Shown here: piece after piece, positions 24,601 through 39,600 of the stretch
How the letters are laid out: each line of letters begins with the position of its first letter
How positions within the stretch are numbered: the first letter of the stretch is position 1
Assembly: GCF_019925205.1 (NCBI RefSeq)
Contig: NC_083567.1
Coordinates: 21,576,001 to 21,640,000 of the forward strand
DNA from: Metopolophium dirhodum
Taxonomy: Eukaryota > Arthropoda > Insecta > Hemiptera > Aphididae
DNA length: 64,000 bases
Direction of reading: 5' to 3'
Notes under the pieces: model-generated
Told to the model about the DNA's origin: nothing
Seen by the model: the letters and a program-made list of their open reading frames with translations, nothing else
Databases searched by the model: none
Translations under genes and position numbers: made by a program

Positions 24601-27600
24601 TAGTTATTTCAAATAAAATAGACTTGAGATGGGACAAATGAAGCAAACTTTTTATTGTCTTAAAGATAATAACATTGATTATAAATACAAGTATTTATAA
24701 TATAGTATTTATAATCAATGATAATAACAAAATGGTTTTTTTACTATACAACTAACGAAAGAAAATTCTAATCTGTGAAACTGAAGTAACTTGAAAATAA
24801 ATGATTTGATTAGAGTATAAAAATTAGAATGAGATTGATTTAAGACAATATACAAAATGCGTCAAGTCATCCAAACAAAAACGATTTGATAACACAGTAA
24901 TAACAATAAACAGTAAACACAATTATTAAAATTGGTGTTTTTATTATTATATTATTGTGATAAAACTATTAACAATGTACCTACATAATAATTAGTGATA
25001 ATTATAAAAAGTTACAATGGACCGAATACAAAGAGTGAACCAAAAACTTCGGGACTATAAGGTATTACAATTTACACTGATGATTTTTTATCTTCATTTC
25101 AGAGATGACTCAATGAAATATAAATTAAAATACCACTTAAGCACATAAAGTATTTAAACTTAAACTTTGACGTTTTAAAATATAAGTTATAATGATATAT
25201 CTATATGACTATATCAAGCATCAAGAACTACTATACGAATCTGCAGTTTCACCGCCCTTCTTTGAACTGCTCAATAATAGATTTTGTTTTATGGTTTTTC
25301 AATTTAACTTTAAATGATTATACTGTCTTATTTTCGTTTTTTTTATTGCTTTTCCGCGTTTATCATCTTAGACGATGTAAGTGTATTCGTTTCTATTAAT
25401 TTATTGAGATCTATGTCTTTTTTTTTTTATTAGCTTCCAACCAAAAGTAATAATATCTCGATAGTTAATTAAACATCTTAAACGTAACAATAAAACTTAA
25501 CTACTATACTTATACTATGACATTAAATAATATGTAAATACACGATATGAATGTACGGAAGGTATGATGAGTGTGTTATGGAATGAGAGTGGTGATGGGA
25601 AGTGGGAATTTTGTTTAATAAGGATGTGAGTGCAATTACAAATTAGAATTAGGGTTAAGGATTGATTTTAGTTTGTTGAGGAATTTGGTGATAATGTGCA
25701 TAGTTTGCTCGGGTGATGGTGGTGTGTTAGCAGTGATTTAGTAAGATGATTTTGCCATTGGGTTTGACCTGGGGGCTCCGTTTCTACTTCTTCGAGGTGC
25801 TGGGGGCCCGACAGAGATCAATGTCTTATAAAATAATATAAATATAATTGAATAAATGAAATAAATATTTGATTACATTATTATTCGTTCTCAATGCATT
25901 TCCATTTAATCTTTATATACCGAAAAGCTATTTATTTATTGGTCTGATTTAAATTATAAATTTACTATGTGTCTAAATTATGTACGATAAACTCTGATTG
26001 AAAAAAATTAGGCAGTTATTCAGAAATGAAATATTATGATTGATATAGCATGTGTAGTGCATGTATCTACCCTAACCTAATATTTCGCAGCCTCATTTAT
26101 GTTTTCACATTCAGATAAAATGATAAAAAAATAATATTCAAATGAGATAAAAAAAGAGTGAGATTTATAAATAATAAATTATTTTACGTGTAAGAGTTTT
26201 AAGTTTTGGGTATTGATAATATAATTTTATTTTTATATATTTTTCAGCAGAAAACATAAAAAATAAAATCAGCCAGAATTGTAACTGAATATTAATTTAT
26301 TTTACTTTTAAAAATGTTTTCACGCATAGAATTTGATTAAAAAATTTTAAAATACTGTTTAAGCGTAAAAAACTTTCGATAAAAACTACAAAAAACAATT
26401 ATTTATTCTGATTAATAATGTTATATATATTATATTGATTATATTAAAACCATTGATGGCATTGATAAAATAATAATTTTTTTTTAAGAGTAAATCAATA
26501 AATGTCTATATAATTATATTATATTTTGTTCAAGTTTAAGGATATTTTAGTATAAGAAAATAATAAAGATTTTTCATTTACAATTCACAATAATTATGTT
26601 TTTTGTGCATCTGTTCAACATTGAAAATTAAATATGATGAAATACAAATTTTTTTCTCCAATAATAAAGACTTTAAATATTTATTACATGCATCTTAAGG
26701 GGTTAGTAATCATTATTCATTAATATAACATTGTTCCGAGTGGGTATTCTAAAAGAAAAAATGAATTCGCGAAGAAAAATAGTTTTAGTGTGTAAATATT
26801 AAAAGCACAAATTTGATATAGGTAAATATTAAGAAAGTTTGTTGTTCTATTTGATTTTTGGTACTAATTTAAAAACTTTCTATTCAAAATAAGTTTATTC
26901 AAAACATCTAAGTTAATTAACTCGCTGTTAGATAATTTCAAAGAGTTATTGGTTTTTTTTTATCATTATAATTAATAAAGCACTGTGGTAAAAATAAGTT
27001 TAAATCAGTTCTATAGCAATTTGTTTAAGTTTTATATTGCACTTTGATTGTATTAAAACGATATATATTTTATAGTCTTTATTAAGTATACAAGTATTTA
27101 TTTTCAACAGTAGCGACAAGCCGTGTGAGTGGTTCTCCAAAATGGTAGAGAATTTAAACTCAAAGTCGTCGTTTTCCTTTGTTTCATCATTCCATTATGG
27201 AATGGTTATCTTATCCCGTTTAATTCAGTAGTTATAGCTTGGAATCACTAAACTTAACGGGTTTAAAAATTTAAATCATTTATGAAATAAAAAATAAATG
27301 TACAAATGCAATCATGTTTTTACTTCCATAAAAAAACTAACCATATTATATTATTTTAATGAAACATATTAATCATTACATTAGTTCAGATTTTTTTTCA
27401 AATGCATACAAATAATATTTATTTATTTATAAATAAGTACATTGGGTAAATGACAATACATAGTCGCCTCTCAGTAACTCAAGTTCAAGGGGAAAAAATT
27501 CGTGTTACTAAACATTTCAAGGTGTGAAAAACCAATTTAGTGTTACAGTGTTTCAAGGAAAATTTTATATCCAAGATATTGAAAAAAGGTTCGAGTTATC

Positions 27601-30600
27601 GAGAGTCGACTGTATATTATATAAAGACAATACTGTCAAATAATTCGATTTTTTCTATCATATATAGTAAAAGTGTCCAACAAACTTTTTTTGTTAAATA
27701 GATGCCACACTTTTTACAGTAAGTTGTCCCGCAGATGATTTTTTTGAAATTATTTTTACATAATTGCATCTAAATCGAGTTTTCAACGAGTTGTTTAAGA
27801 GTTATTTAACCTTACACAGAATAATAAATAATAATAACAATAAATAATTAGTAATAATGGCTTTATGTATAATACAAAAGGTATAATAGATATTTATTCT
27901 GGTACTTGTTGTAAGTACTTGGACAATTTTTACACATTATCAAATATGGATGGACTAATCAAAATAATTTTCAAACCATTATATTATTATCCCTTACTAG
28001 TTACTACTAAGGATTAAAATATATAGATATTTTAATCCTTAGCATTATTATATAGTACTATTATCCTTGGTAAGTTAAGTTTAAAAACTAGGAAACAACT
28101 CGTACGAATTTTAATTACGATGCATCCACTATAATTCATAAAAATCGTCTACTTAACAATTGACGATAAAAAAACGCAGCATTACTTTGGAAAAAAGAAG
28201 TTTGTATTACCACAGGAAACTCTTTCATTAATTGTATAAAATATCTAAGTATTGAAAATAATGTCTTTAGGTATACTTGAAAATTCTAAAAATCAGAACT
28301 TGAATAAATGTAATATGTACTAATTGAAAAAAGAGTGAGAACAGAGAACAATGAACATGCTCGGTTGATAATTTCTTATATTATACTATAAAGGGTAACC
28401 CATTCAAAGTAAGACACTTATAATTATTGTATTACGATGTGCACACATGATTGAAATTGTTTTTATCATCTGGAAATTTGGAGATATATTATAAGTATAA
28501 CGATTGAACTAAAGTCGACAGGGTACTGAAATTTAATAACTGACGTAAAGGAATATAGTGCTGACAACATGGTATCTTTAGAATGTGTGAACAGGAAATT
28601 GCAACAGTACGTCACACGCCCTTTCAAGCACTAAGACATTTTTAATATAACTAAAAAAAACCGAAAGTTTTCGATTTTTATGATATTATGGACACCAGAT
28701 TTTGAAAGAAATAGTAATATATATGTATATTATTTATTGATTATCACGGCCCATTATGTATTGACGTATTGTATTTATAAAGACCTCTGGTCGTTTAAAT
28801 AAAGATGTCTTAGAACAGTTTAAAAAAAAAAATGATATAGGTATAACTGATTTTGAAAATAATTTAAAAATGTATTATAATATACTATATTATAATATAT
28901 ATACTGAATATTATATTATTCAAACAACAACGATGTACAACCATGGAAACTATTTAAGGGTTTTTATAATTACGGAGACTTCTCGATCAAAAACCGAATT
29001 CCTACAGACTAGTTGCCATGGTTGTATACCTAAATATTTTATTTGAACAACATTTTAAAGGTTTTTTTTTTATAATTACAGAGACTTTTCGATAAAAAAC
29101 CGAATACCTACAGAAATATAGTTAAAATAAAATATATAGGTACAATGTACATAGTATTATAAATTCAATTTAAAAATAACATTTTCGTGAACAAAATATT
29201 TCACTGTAATTAAAATTGAAATGTTCATAAAACTCCAGTATTTATTAATAAAATAAATTTGATATCTTTTAAAAATATGATAATATTTATTTTCATATTT
29301 TCAATATACGAAAAATAAATGTAATTTCTTTACATTTTTTAGTATTCCTTCTTAACTTTGAGGACTGATTGAGAAGATTTCAAAAAAACTTATCAATAAG
29401 ATTAAATTTCCAATAAGCCCGATAGGCTATAAACCTTTTTCTGTTTGTCTGCAGTCTCTAAATGTGTAAACATAAAGAATTAAAAAATTCTAAAATATTC
29501 TTCTCAAATATATAATTTGAATATATTCTATGGTCTATAGATGTGAAACTTAGGGAATTAGAATATATAATGGATATAGGTATTATTTTATTATATATTC
29601 TATTTTGCGTATTTCGACATAATTAAAAATTGAACACTGTAAAACTACCTCCGTTCACAAAGTAATAAGGATTTTAGTATTTTACTTTGGTGTAACGTTT
29701 CAATATACCTAACATTTTTAATTCAGACAATAGTTTGATAATGTTTTATTTTGGTGTATTGTGTAGATACATTTAGTTTCTAAGCTAATTGAAGATTTTA
29801 ACCCAGTTCACTTCAAAGTTTTAAGTTTCTCTACCTACTGTGAATTAAATTAAATTATAATTCAGCTCTTAGATTTATCTAATGATGGCGGAGTTACTGA
29901 CAAGGGTTTAACCCCGTTTAAATTTCCATTGTTGTTATATATATTTTATTCTAAAATGATATGACAGTAAAATTGAATGAATAGAAGATTATAAATAAGC
30001 GAATAATGTGGTACAAACCTTACGGGAAAACATTTTTGATAGTCTTCATAATATTATTTGTACATAGGCGTATAATTAAATTGGTTCAAAAACAAAAATT
30101 GTATTAGTTTTAAGTTTTAACAATGATGATTTATAGCTGTTTAATATCTTTTAAGTAGATGATGATTGCAATGTAGTTAGAATGTTTATAATTGGAAACA
30201 TTTTTTTGAAGCTTTTATTATATTATATAATATTATGTAGTATCATTGACTATACATACTCAATAGTACCCAATAGGTTTGTAATTGTATGTTTAGATAT
30301 TATATACATATTATATAATATAATTAATTTAGGTAAAAATATTTATTACTGAAAATAAATAGATATGCAATGGTAATTTTTTATAAAAAAAAAACTTAAT
30401 ATTTATAAGAAGGTACACTTAGAAGAAAAATTGTCAAAAAATAAAATGAATTGCAATCAAAAAGTAATTTTTTTGATATTTTAACTTCGAATACCTATTT
30501 ATATTAAAAAAATTGTTATACTATATATAATATACATATAATATACTCGTACTCAACGTTCTTGTGTTCTTTTAACTCAAGCGAATATGTTTAGTGCTAG

Positions 30601-33600
30601 ATTATAAATGACAAGTCAGTTTCCAGTAATATGTAAATCGTCACAGTATCAACAGTTATAAGTTTAGAATTACAAGTACCTATTTTTTAGGAATTTTTTA
30701 CTTTTGCCCTCCAAAAGTACTAACAAGATCTTATTTTTTTCCAGAACCCTCCTTCAATACTAAATAATTTTTCAACTGTAAAAAGTGAGCTCAGAATCTT
30801 AAGCACTGGACGAAATAGGTTAAATGTAGCTGTGAAAGATCTCGCTGCTTTCTCAGCGAGCAGTTTTGACGTGAATATTATAATTTTTTTTTCACGAATA
30901 CGACATAAACGCGTTTATATTGACCCGGACCGAAACAATCAAAACAAAAAACACAATCTGCTCTAATGTAACAAATATCGTGTACGTTCTCGTCACGGCT
31001 TTACGAATCCCATTAAAAACTCATTTATCACGAAGTGTCGAAACATATATATAAAATATATAAGTGTGAGGACATATACAGTGTTGTTATATACGTATAA
31101 TATATATATATATATATATAGTATACATTTGAATGATTCGTCGATATCCTTTCACAGTCGATCGGGCCATTGTCACTGAAATCCACAAGTGTTTACTGCA
31201 ATTACGGGGTATAGTCGCGAACAGAGATCGAGAGTGCACCAACTGTAGCTTATATATACGCACGTCATTACAACATTCGCACAGACGTTTTTGCGGCGCA
31301 GTTTTGCGTGTTCAGCTCATTAATCTTGTTTTGAATACTGACAGCCGACCCGGACCCTGCTGGGTATTGAGGGAGGGCCTCTGCAGTCGAATTTGCACGT
31401 ATTCTGCGTGCACAGAAAAGAGGTTTCGCCCCTAACGCCGACGCCCCGTCCCTCGGAAATAAATGACGTTAACCACCGGCGGCGGCCGATTTAAGATGTC
31501 GATTTATTGTTATGATAACGATACGATATATATAATAATATACCCTCTCGACGAAATCATTTCATCTGCGCAGCGTTGTAATGTACCGAAAATCCTATAA
31601 AAATATTCGCGCAACACTGCAATAATATAATATAGTACGCGCTGGCTGCAGATGGTGACAAATCATTGAACATTACTCTACACGCTTTTTCATTTGTTGT
31701 TGTTGCTGTTGTTTTTTCACATACAATTATTTGCCGACGTCGAACAGGGCGTGTAAATGCTTTTAACGAGTCGGTTCGTTTTTGTTTTCATTTTATTTTC
31801 GTTCTATATTTCGTCGAGTTCAGCGTTTGTGTCCCCCTCGGTAATTGCAACTAAATGATCAACAAAATGTATACGGATGGAAAAAAAAATATATATATAA
31901 TATAATATTATTAATAATAATAATAGTAATAACGATGATAAACTACCGTTGTGTGTTTTTTTTCTCTTATCGTTGATTTATAAATCGTGCCGCTACGTAT
32001 TTTTTACCACTCTCGCGATCTTGCCGCGGGAGAAATTTAACAAAAATAAGTATTGTTGTTTATCGACGCATTCACGACTGCAGCAAACGGAATCGTAAAG
32101 AATGAAATCCGCGTTGCCATACATCTGCAGCAGGGACATTTCCCCGCGGACTTTTTTTCCGACAATAATACTCATTCATCGGAATTGGTTTTCGATACAA
32201 GGGAACCTCGCTCAAAACGTATCGGAGTGTAATACTATTCACGTCAGTATTGTGCAACAGTATTATACCTACCAGCCATCATTATAGGGGCGCGGTACGG
32301 CTAACAGCACAACTACACACGCGGATAAATTGTTTATTTACTATCAATTTTATCGTTGCCTTTATCGAAACACATGTATGTAATCGTGTGTGCAGCTTAC
32401 TTAAAAGCACGCCAATTCGTGTTTTGTTCACAAATCCATGTGTGGGAAGAGGGGGGCCTAAAGTAATGTGCAGGTAAATATTAAAAGTCAATTTTTTAGG
32501 TTGTTCGGACGTGAGAATAGAATCTAGTTCTTTTAATTACTTCTAATATTCTGAGTGATACTGTAGTGGCGTATTTAGGTTTTGCCATGGGGGGGGGGGG
32601 GGTAATTTTATTCAGTAGCCCCGCCATTAAAGTTAGATGCCTTAAGTTAGGACTTCAAAAGCTTTTGCATATTATATACAGCCTATGGGAGGGGGGGATT
32701 GATCCCACCCCGTAAATACGCCAATGGAGTGACTCACCAAGAGCATGCTCTCATCTCCGATTTTTCCTTTCATAATGAATTTCATTCAAATCCTATTTTT
32801 GGAATTTTCAATTTTAAAATAAATCTACTTTGTGATACGAACATCTATTTTTCAAATGAGAACCACTTCCTTTTCTACTATAAATTATTAAGTTGATTAT
32901 TTTTCTGAAAATTTTAATTTAACTAGTTCAAAATTCAAACGGGTAGTTTCTCAGTTATTAAAATGTATATATTTAGGATAACAGTCTTCAAAAATATAAA
33001 TTAATTATAATAATAAATCTAGTATTTATGATGATTGGACCATTTTCAAAAAATTATAAATGTTGATGGATTAATATATAATAACCAGGTCTAGGATTTG
33101 TATGCAACACCATGTTTTTTTTTTGTTTGTTTTAGTGAGTAATTTCCACGATTTCTATCATTCTGATGAAAATGGTACCTATACTATTTTTATTTTGCAT
33201 GTTTTTGCATGTATTGAGATTAATGCATATTTTTGCATATTTAGTATGATCGTATTTATTGTATTAAGCCAGAAATAATTAAACTGATCAAAGTATATAA
33301 CTTGGTTCATTTGTCAAACATAAATTTTATTTTTATAAATAAAATCCTATGGTACAATATGCGATAGTAGAGTGAATAATTTGACGGAGAAAGATGAATA
33401 CAGTTGATAAAAGTACGTAGGTATCAATATAAAGTCCAAGATAAGATATAATTTGTCGGGTATTACTGGTATTATAGTGTATAATACATTAATACACGAT
33501 GCTAATATTTGCACTGTTTTCTGTGTGATTTTAGTAAAATGATTGTGATTTTAATTTTATAAATGCTGAAAGTCAAAAATGAAAGTGCCAAATTAAAAAT

Positions 33601-36600
33601 TTTTTTGTAGAATTGTAGAAAAAAATATGTGGTTCTAAGCATCGGCCATCATCATGGGGGCCTTTTATCGTTAGTATATAAAGTTAAAATGTAACTAAAA
33701 AATTAATCTTTCAAATTTTAATTTTGATACTACGACGTTTTCAAAAATATTATTTCGTTAAATAATTGGCATTAGAAAAAGGAGAGGGGCATGACTGGTG
33801 AATCACTCTGTATAATATTATCTAAATAACTATTGTTTTAATATTTTTAATGTTTTTTTAACATTATTGTTTAACATTATTCGGACTATACAGAAAAATA
33901 GTTATGTTATTATAAAATGGTTTATTTTTAAATAGTTAGCTATGTTTATTTAAAACGCATATTGTATTCATACTTCGCTATTCTTATATTTTTAGCGTAT
34001 TTTTCTGCATGAATCAGCGTTTACAGAATGTGATCACTAAAATACGTTATTTGCTTGGTAAATATTGTCAGGGCAAAATTCACAATCAAAGAATAACTAT
34101 TCTGTGTCACAATGGACCTTTTAATGATCTGTTAATTTCGCGCTGAGTTAACAACAATGGTTGAGAACAATTTACTGGTATGTTACAATTTATAACAATT
34201 GTTTACAAATTACAGTATTAAAGGCAAATCAAATAATGTGAAAATTATCTACTCCAAAGAAAAACAAAAATAGTCAACCAGTATATTTATCAGTGGCTAC
34301 CTATAAACATTTAGAGAATATAATAATATGTAACTAATAAAAACAACAAATTATTTCCCCTTTATGTAATCCAATATTTTGTTGTTCGTTATTATATTAT
34401 ATAGCTGCGAGACTCATACAATGATTAAAACTAGATTTATTTTATTATTACTTTTAAGTTAGTGCGTGTTATAGATTTTTGCGGTATAGAAACTATTTAG
34501 TTATAATTAATAAAATAGCGATGATAATTATTAATTAGTAACTGAAAAGATTGGAACTAGTCAGCTTAGAAGATCCTATCGCCAGTTCCAGATGGTAGTT
34601 TCACCGCCAGCGTCATAGGCGTTAAGATCATTATTTTCAATAATTACGATATTTAATCGAAGATACATACATAATATATGGATTTATAGTGTTCAAATTG
34701 AGTTAAACCAGTAGTAAAATAAATATTTATTGATGATAAAATATAAAGATAATGTTCCGAATAATAAATTTCAAAACAAAATAATTTTCCTTCAACAATT
34801 TGAGCTTGAATAAATTAATGTGATGACTTTCAAACGAATGTAAGTTATTTTTGTATTGGTACTCCGTAAAAACTGTTTGAAGTGTCTCTAATGGATTTCA
34901 TTATAGTTGTGAATAAAAAGTGAAGAACCAAATTTGTTATGTTAAATAATAGTGAATGAAATCAATAATTACGATTGGTGTTCACCAATAAAAGTCAAAC
35001 AATTTATGATTTATATTTTTCTTAATGCAACTGATTTTCTTTTATACTCAAATTTAATATTTTTCTCGAATATAGATTCTTTTTATTCTGTTCGACTGCA
35101 TATTATATGTTATTTTGACCTTGGACATGTTAAAAGTTTATTTAAAAATTTCAGAATGATTGAATTTTCTCTTTTTTTTGCAGACATCCAAAAAATCGTT
35201 AAAGACTATAAATGCGTCGGAGTAAACGTTCAACGTTTTTTTACTTTGCGTGACAGACAGTTTCAGTGAAACAGTCGTGATTGTGGTGGGGGCTAAAGGG
35301 CGAAAATGAAAGAAAATAAAAATCTACAAGATGTCTCAAAGATTAAATGTTAAGAGGGAGATGATAAAAAAACAAAAATACGTTAAAAATAAATATAAAA
35401 CGACAAACATTTTTGTGGTTATTATGATACAGAGATGGAAGGGTTTTTATTTTAATATTGTCTTGTATGTCCTAAAGCATATCTTTTTTTTTTATAATGT
35501 CATTCTTTGAGCGGTATTAAAATACTTTAGGCATTACTACGATATAATTAAAACTCCAAACATAGCAGTCACTATCGTTAAGCTTTTTTTTTTTTATTTA
35601 TATTTACAATATTTTTATGTTTTCAATTTTTCTTGTAATATTATAGTACAAAATTATTTTAAAAATGTATCACCGTAAGTTCTAAGTTATTAATTTTGAT
35701 TCTGATACGTCAGCAATTCCAGAAACATTATCCATTGTATAATTTACAGTTGAATAGGGGTGTTCTAATTTTCAAAGCAGAAATTTGTATCTAGCAGGAC
35801 ACTCCTTAAGTAGTGCAGAAAAATTTCAAGAATTTCAAAATATGGCTTAAAGTATAATTAATATTAACTGCATGTACACATTATGTAGTTAATAACTCCA
35901 TTATTGAAGAAAAAAGGCGGTGAGAATGCTTAGTGCTTGGTGAATCACTCTGTATATATAGGTATGTAAACATTTATTATTCCCTGGGGTTGTTCGAGAT
36001 CTAATTTAAGAGTTTTTGATCGAAATAAAGTTTTAGTTCAATATTTGTTTGTAATTTGTGTATCTACGTAACATTGTAACGCAATGGCATACAACAGGAG
36101 TTTTCGAAGAAAGATTTGCCTCGAACCAGTGGTCGTTTTGCACTAAAACAAATGGCCTGTTGGTGAGAAACCCATACTGCTTTTATGCAGTGGACACTAT
36201 AGTCGTCGGGGAAAAATTATTACTATAATTGTCACAAAAATATGCAATCTCATTTTATGGGGGTTTTTTTTACGTTGTTATTAACGTACATATTATTATT
36301 ATTTGCATATTATATAACGCGGAAATGAATAATACTGCAGTGGTGGCTCCACCCGTGGAAACAAATGGCGTATACCGTGGCTGGAAGATAATATTATACC
36401 GGATGATGTCGGTTATGGTGGTATATATATATTATAAGAGTCTCGACCATAGGATATTCTGGATAACGTCGAGCCGGCCTGGTCCACGAGCGCCTTTCAA
36501 TTTACATAATATTATTGCAATTTGTACGCGTCGATGGCTATACGCGGCCTAATGCCAACCACGAGGCTTTATTATGTTTACGAATTATTTAAAACAATAT

Positions 36601-39600
36601 TTTGTAATGCAACGCACGCGTGACCCATACGACAAATTGTTTGATATACATAAAAAAATAAACAATTCGATTTACAACAGGCAAATTCAAATTTATAAAT
36701 CGAAATAGGTACATAATAATATATAGGTATAGGTATAGTTGTTATAAGTCTTTGATGTACTTGTTTATTTTCATTTAATATCTATGCAAAGTGTTCACTA
36801 CATTGCACACTACTCGAAAGCTGTTCGTTAATGTCGTCATGATTATATTATTATGGGTACTTGCCAATAAACGATTTTTTTTTTTTAGCTTCTTTTGGGG
36901 ATGGATATTAATGCGTGAAATCAAAATATTCATAAATCTTTTCGAGGTAATATATACCGGCTATTATAGCGAAGCTTGAGGATTAAACACAATATATATA
37001 TGTACAATAATACGGTATTATATGCACCATTACTGTATAGTGTATACGTTACAAACAATGAGATTAATTTCATTAATTTGCACAATACCTATTATGCACC
37101 CTTTTTTATTTTTTAACATTTCCGTGTGTGCATTCAGTTATAATAATAATATGTAATACATAGGTTGTATAGTGATTATTTATCGAATAAATATTTATAT
37201 ATTTATTATTTAGATATTCTACACAGGTACTATAATTATTATTGTATTTTTACTTACAATTATTATGGGTTACTGTTTATTTTTTAAACCATTTATTTTA
37301 GTAATAATGTAAAAGGTATTAATGTTCTTACACCCTGCCAAAAGCCCGTATCTGAGACACAGAACATATTATGTAGAGCTTGGCACTTGTAGGCACAACC
37401 ATTATATTATGATCAACGTCAAACCACTTAAAGTTTAGTAGGAGTGTTGCCATGGCCCATGTCCCATGATATATAACTATCATAAATAATAAATATGCGA
37501 AACAATGGAGTAGGTAGGGAGATAGTCTTATCTGTATTGTAGACTGTATTGTACGGTTAGCGGCTGAGCGTTGTAACTAATAGAAAATAATAACTGAAAC
37601 AATAAAAAACTGGGGAGTTACTCTGCTGTACCTATACTAGATTTCGAGAGTACCTCGTCATTAAAAAGGTCAAAGCATATTTTACTTTTGACCCTTCGAA
37701 GTACTGCAAACTATATACAATTATCTGTCAGAAAACACCCTTAAAGTTTAGGTTTGAAGATTATTTATTGGTCCTTTAGGTAAAATCAGGCACATAAAAC
37801 AAAATATGTTTGAAACACAAATTATTGTAAAACCAATTAATTCATCGGAGTGGTCAATGATTATAACTACCTATCTATTATTATTATTATTATTATTAGG
37901 AAATGTCAAGACATTGTTCAAAATAATATTTTTTACATATTATGTTCGTTAACATATTACCGATAATAATAATTTAATATTAATAGATAACCTATAATAA
38001 GAGATCAATGTAATTTTGTACCCAAAAATACGGTCTATGGAAATAATGATATTGTTCTGTAAAATCGACGAAATTTGGTAATATTTTTTTAACTAATAGA
38101 GGGTAATATTCAACAGAATTTAAGAATTTTAATAAATTAATTATTAAAAGAAAAATGGGGGTGAGCATGCTTGGTGAATCTCCCTGTAGAGAGAGAGAGA
38201 GAGAGAGAGTGAGGGGGTCTGGTATGGTGTGGTGGTCGGTCGCGGTCGCTAATGTGAGGAGCTGTTAAGCAGTGTCCGGCGTTGCTAGCTCCCGGATGGG
38301 TGACCATTTTGGTTTTTAGCGACGAATCCTCACCACACATACACACGTGTTACTCAAACCCAACAATATAACCCCACAAAAAATGATAGTGACCATAGCT
38401 CTAACCGTTCTGAATTATATTATACATAATAAACTATACTTTTCACATCGATATTTAGTATTTATCCAAACTATCAATTGACGTGTTCTCGTGACTTGTA
38501 CGATATTGGTTGGATTGGACGCCTGTACCTTAACCTATTCGAGGTTATTACCTATGCTATTGTTCGATGGTTGCTGGGTTTTCTAATACGTCTACAAAAC
38601 ACTATTTTATTAGGTAATATATAATACATGGTTTTACTCTTTGAGGCCATAGTTATTCCCAAAAGCATATAATATAATATGCATTAAGCATTTAATAGCT
38701 TTATTAAATACCTATCTGTTTAATACAGGTTAATACAGGCAGCTACAGTAAAACGTATCATGTAGTATGTACGCACATTTTATTCTTAAAACAAATTATT
38801 TTATAACTACAATCTAAAGTTTTGTTAATTAATTTATTATTTTTATTTACATTCACCTGCAGTGTGCTGCATTGAAATATAATGTAATTAGTACCTCTAT
38901 ATAATTCAATTTAATACTTTGTGCTACTATTGCTATATGTTCTCTAAAGTGTTTCAAAAAAAATTATGGACATTACATTTTAGTACGAGAAAACAGTTTA
39001 GAAATTAAACAATAAAACAATTAACTTGTTATTTGTAAGACCAAGAATTTCGTGGTCCAATTACCATTGTCTTTAATGGTTTAATATTTTCTTACACCAT
39101 TTTATGTAAATTATTATGTCAGTATATAACTTGAGATCAGAATTAATGTTTATATTCAAATTCATGGTTTATCTGACTCGATAAGAATTTTAAAATTGGT
39201 TTTCCCAAAATGTGATATGTGTTTTGAGTGATTTTTGAGTTATTCATCTCTCAAAATTATATACTGTTAAATATAAATATAAACTTTTACATTTCAGTGT
39301 ACTAAAATAATGATAACTAGAACTTATAAATAAATGCGTTAATAAGAAAATACTGTAAAATGTATATTATAGCCCAGGCGTGTTATTTATTATTACGTAC
39401 CTAGCGTACAGGTGGAAAGAGGCTTAAGATGGTTGTTTGCAAAGAAAAATATATAAGGACAGTAATGTGAATGTGTGGAAAAGTTAGATAAGTGATGGCG
39501 ATGTGGTTTGACGAAAGAGGATTATTTTGAAAAGAATAAATGTATAAGTAAAACGAACAATATAGAATAGGTAGGTATATATAAAGCTATGTACGTAAAG

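Noticed and set aside
31133..31435. Plus frame of 100 codons in the GC-rich intron island
   Set aside because: No domain, no splice context, overlaps promoter-like words; GC-driven open frame.
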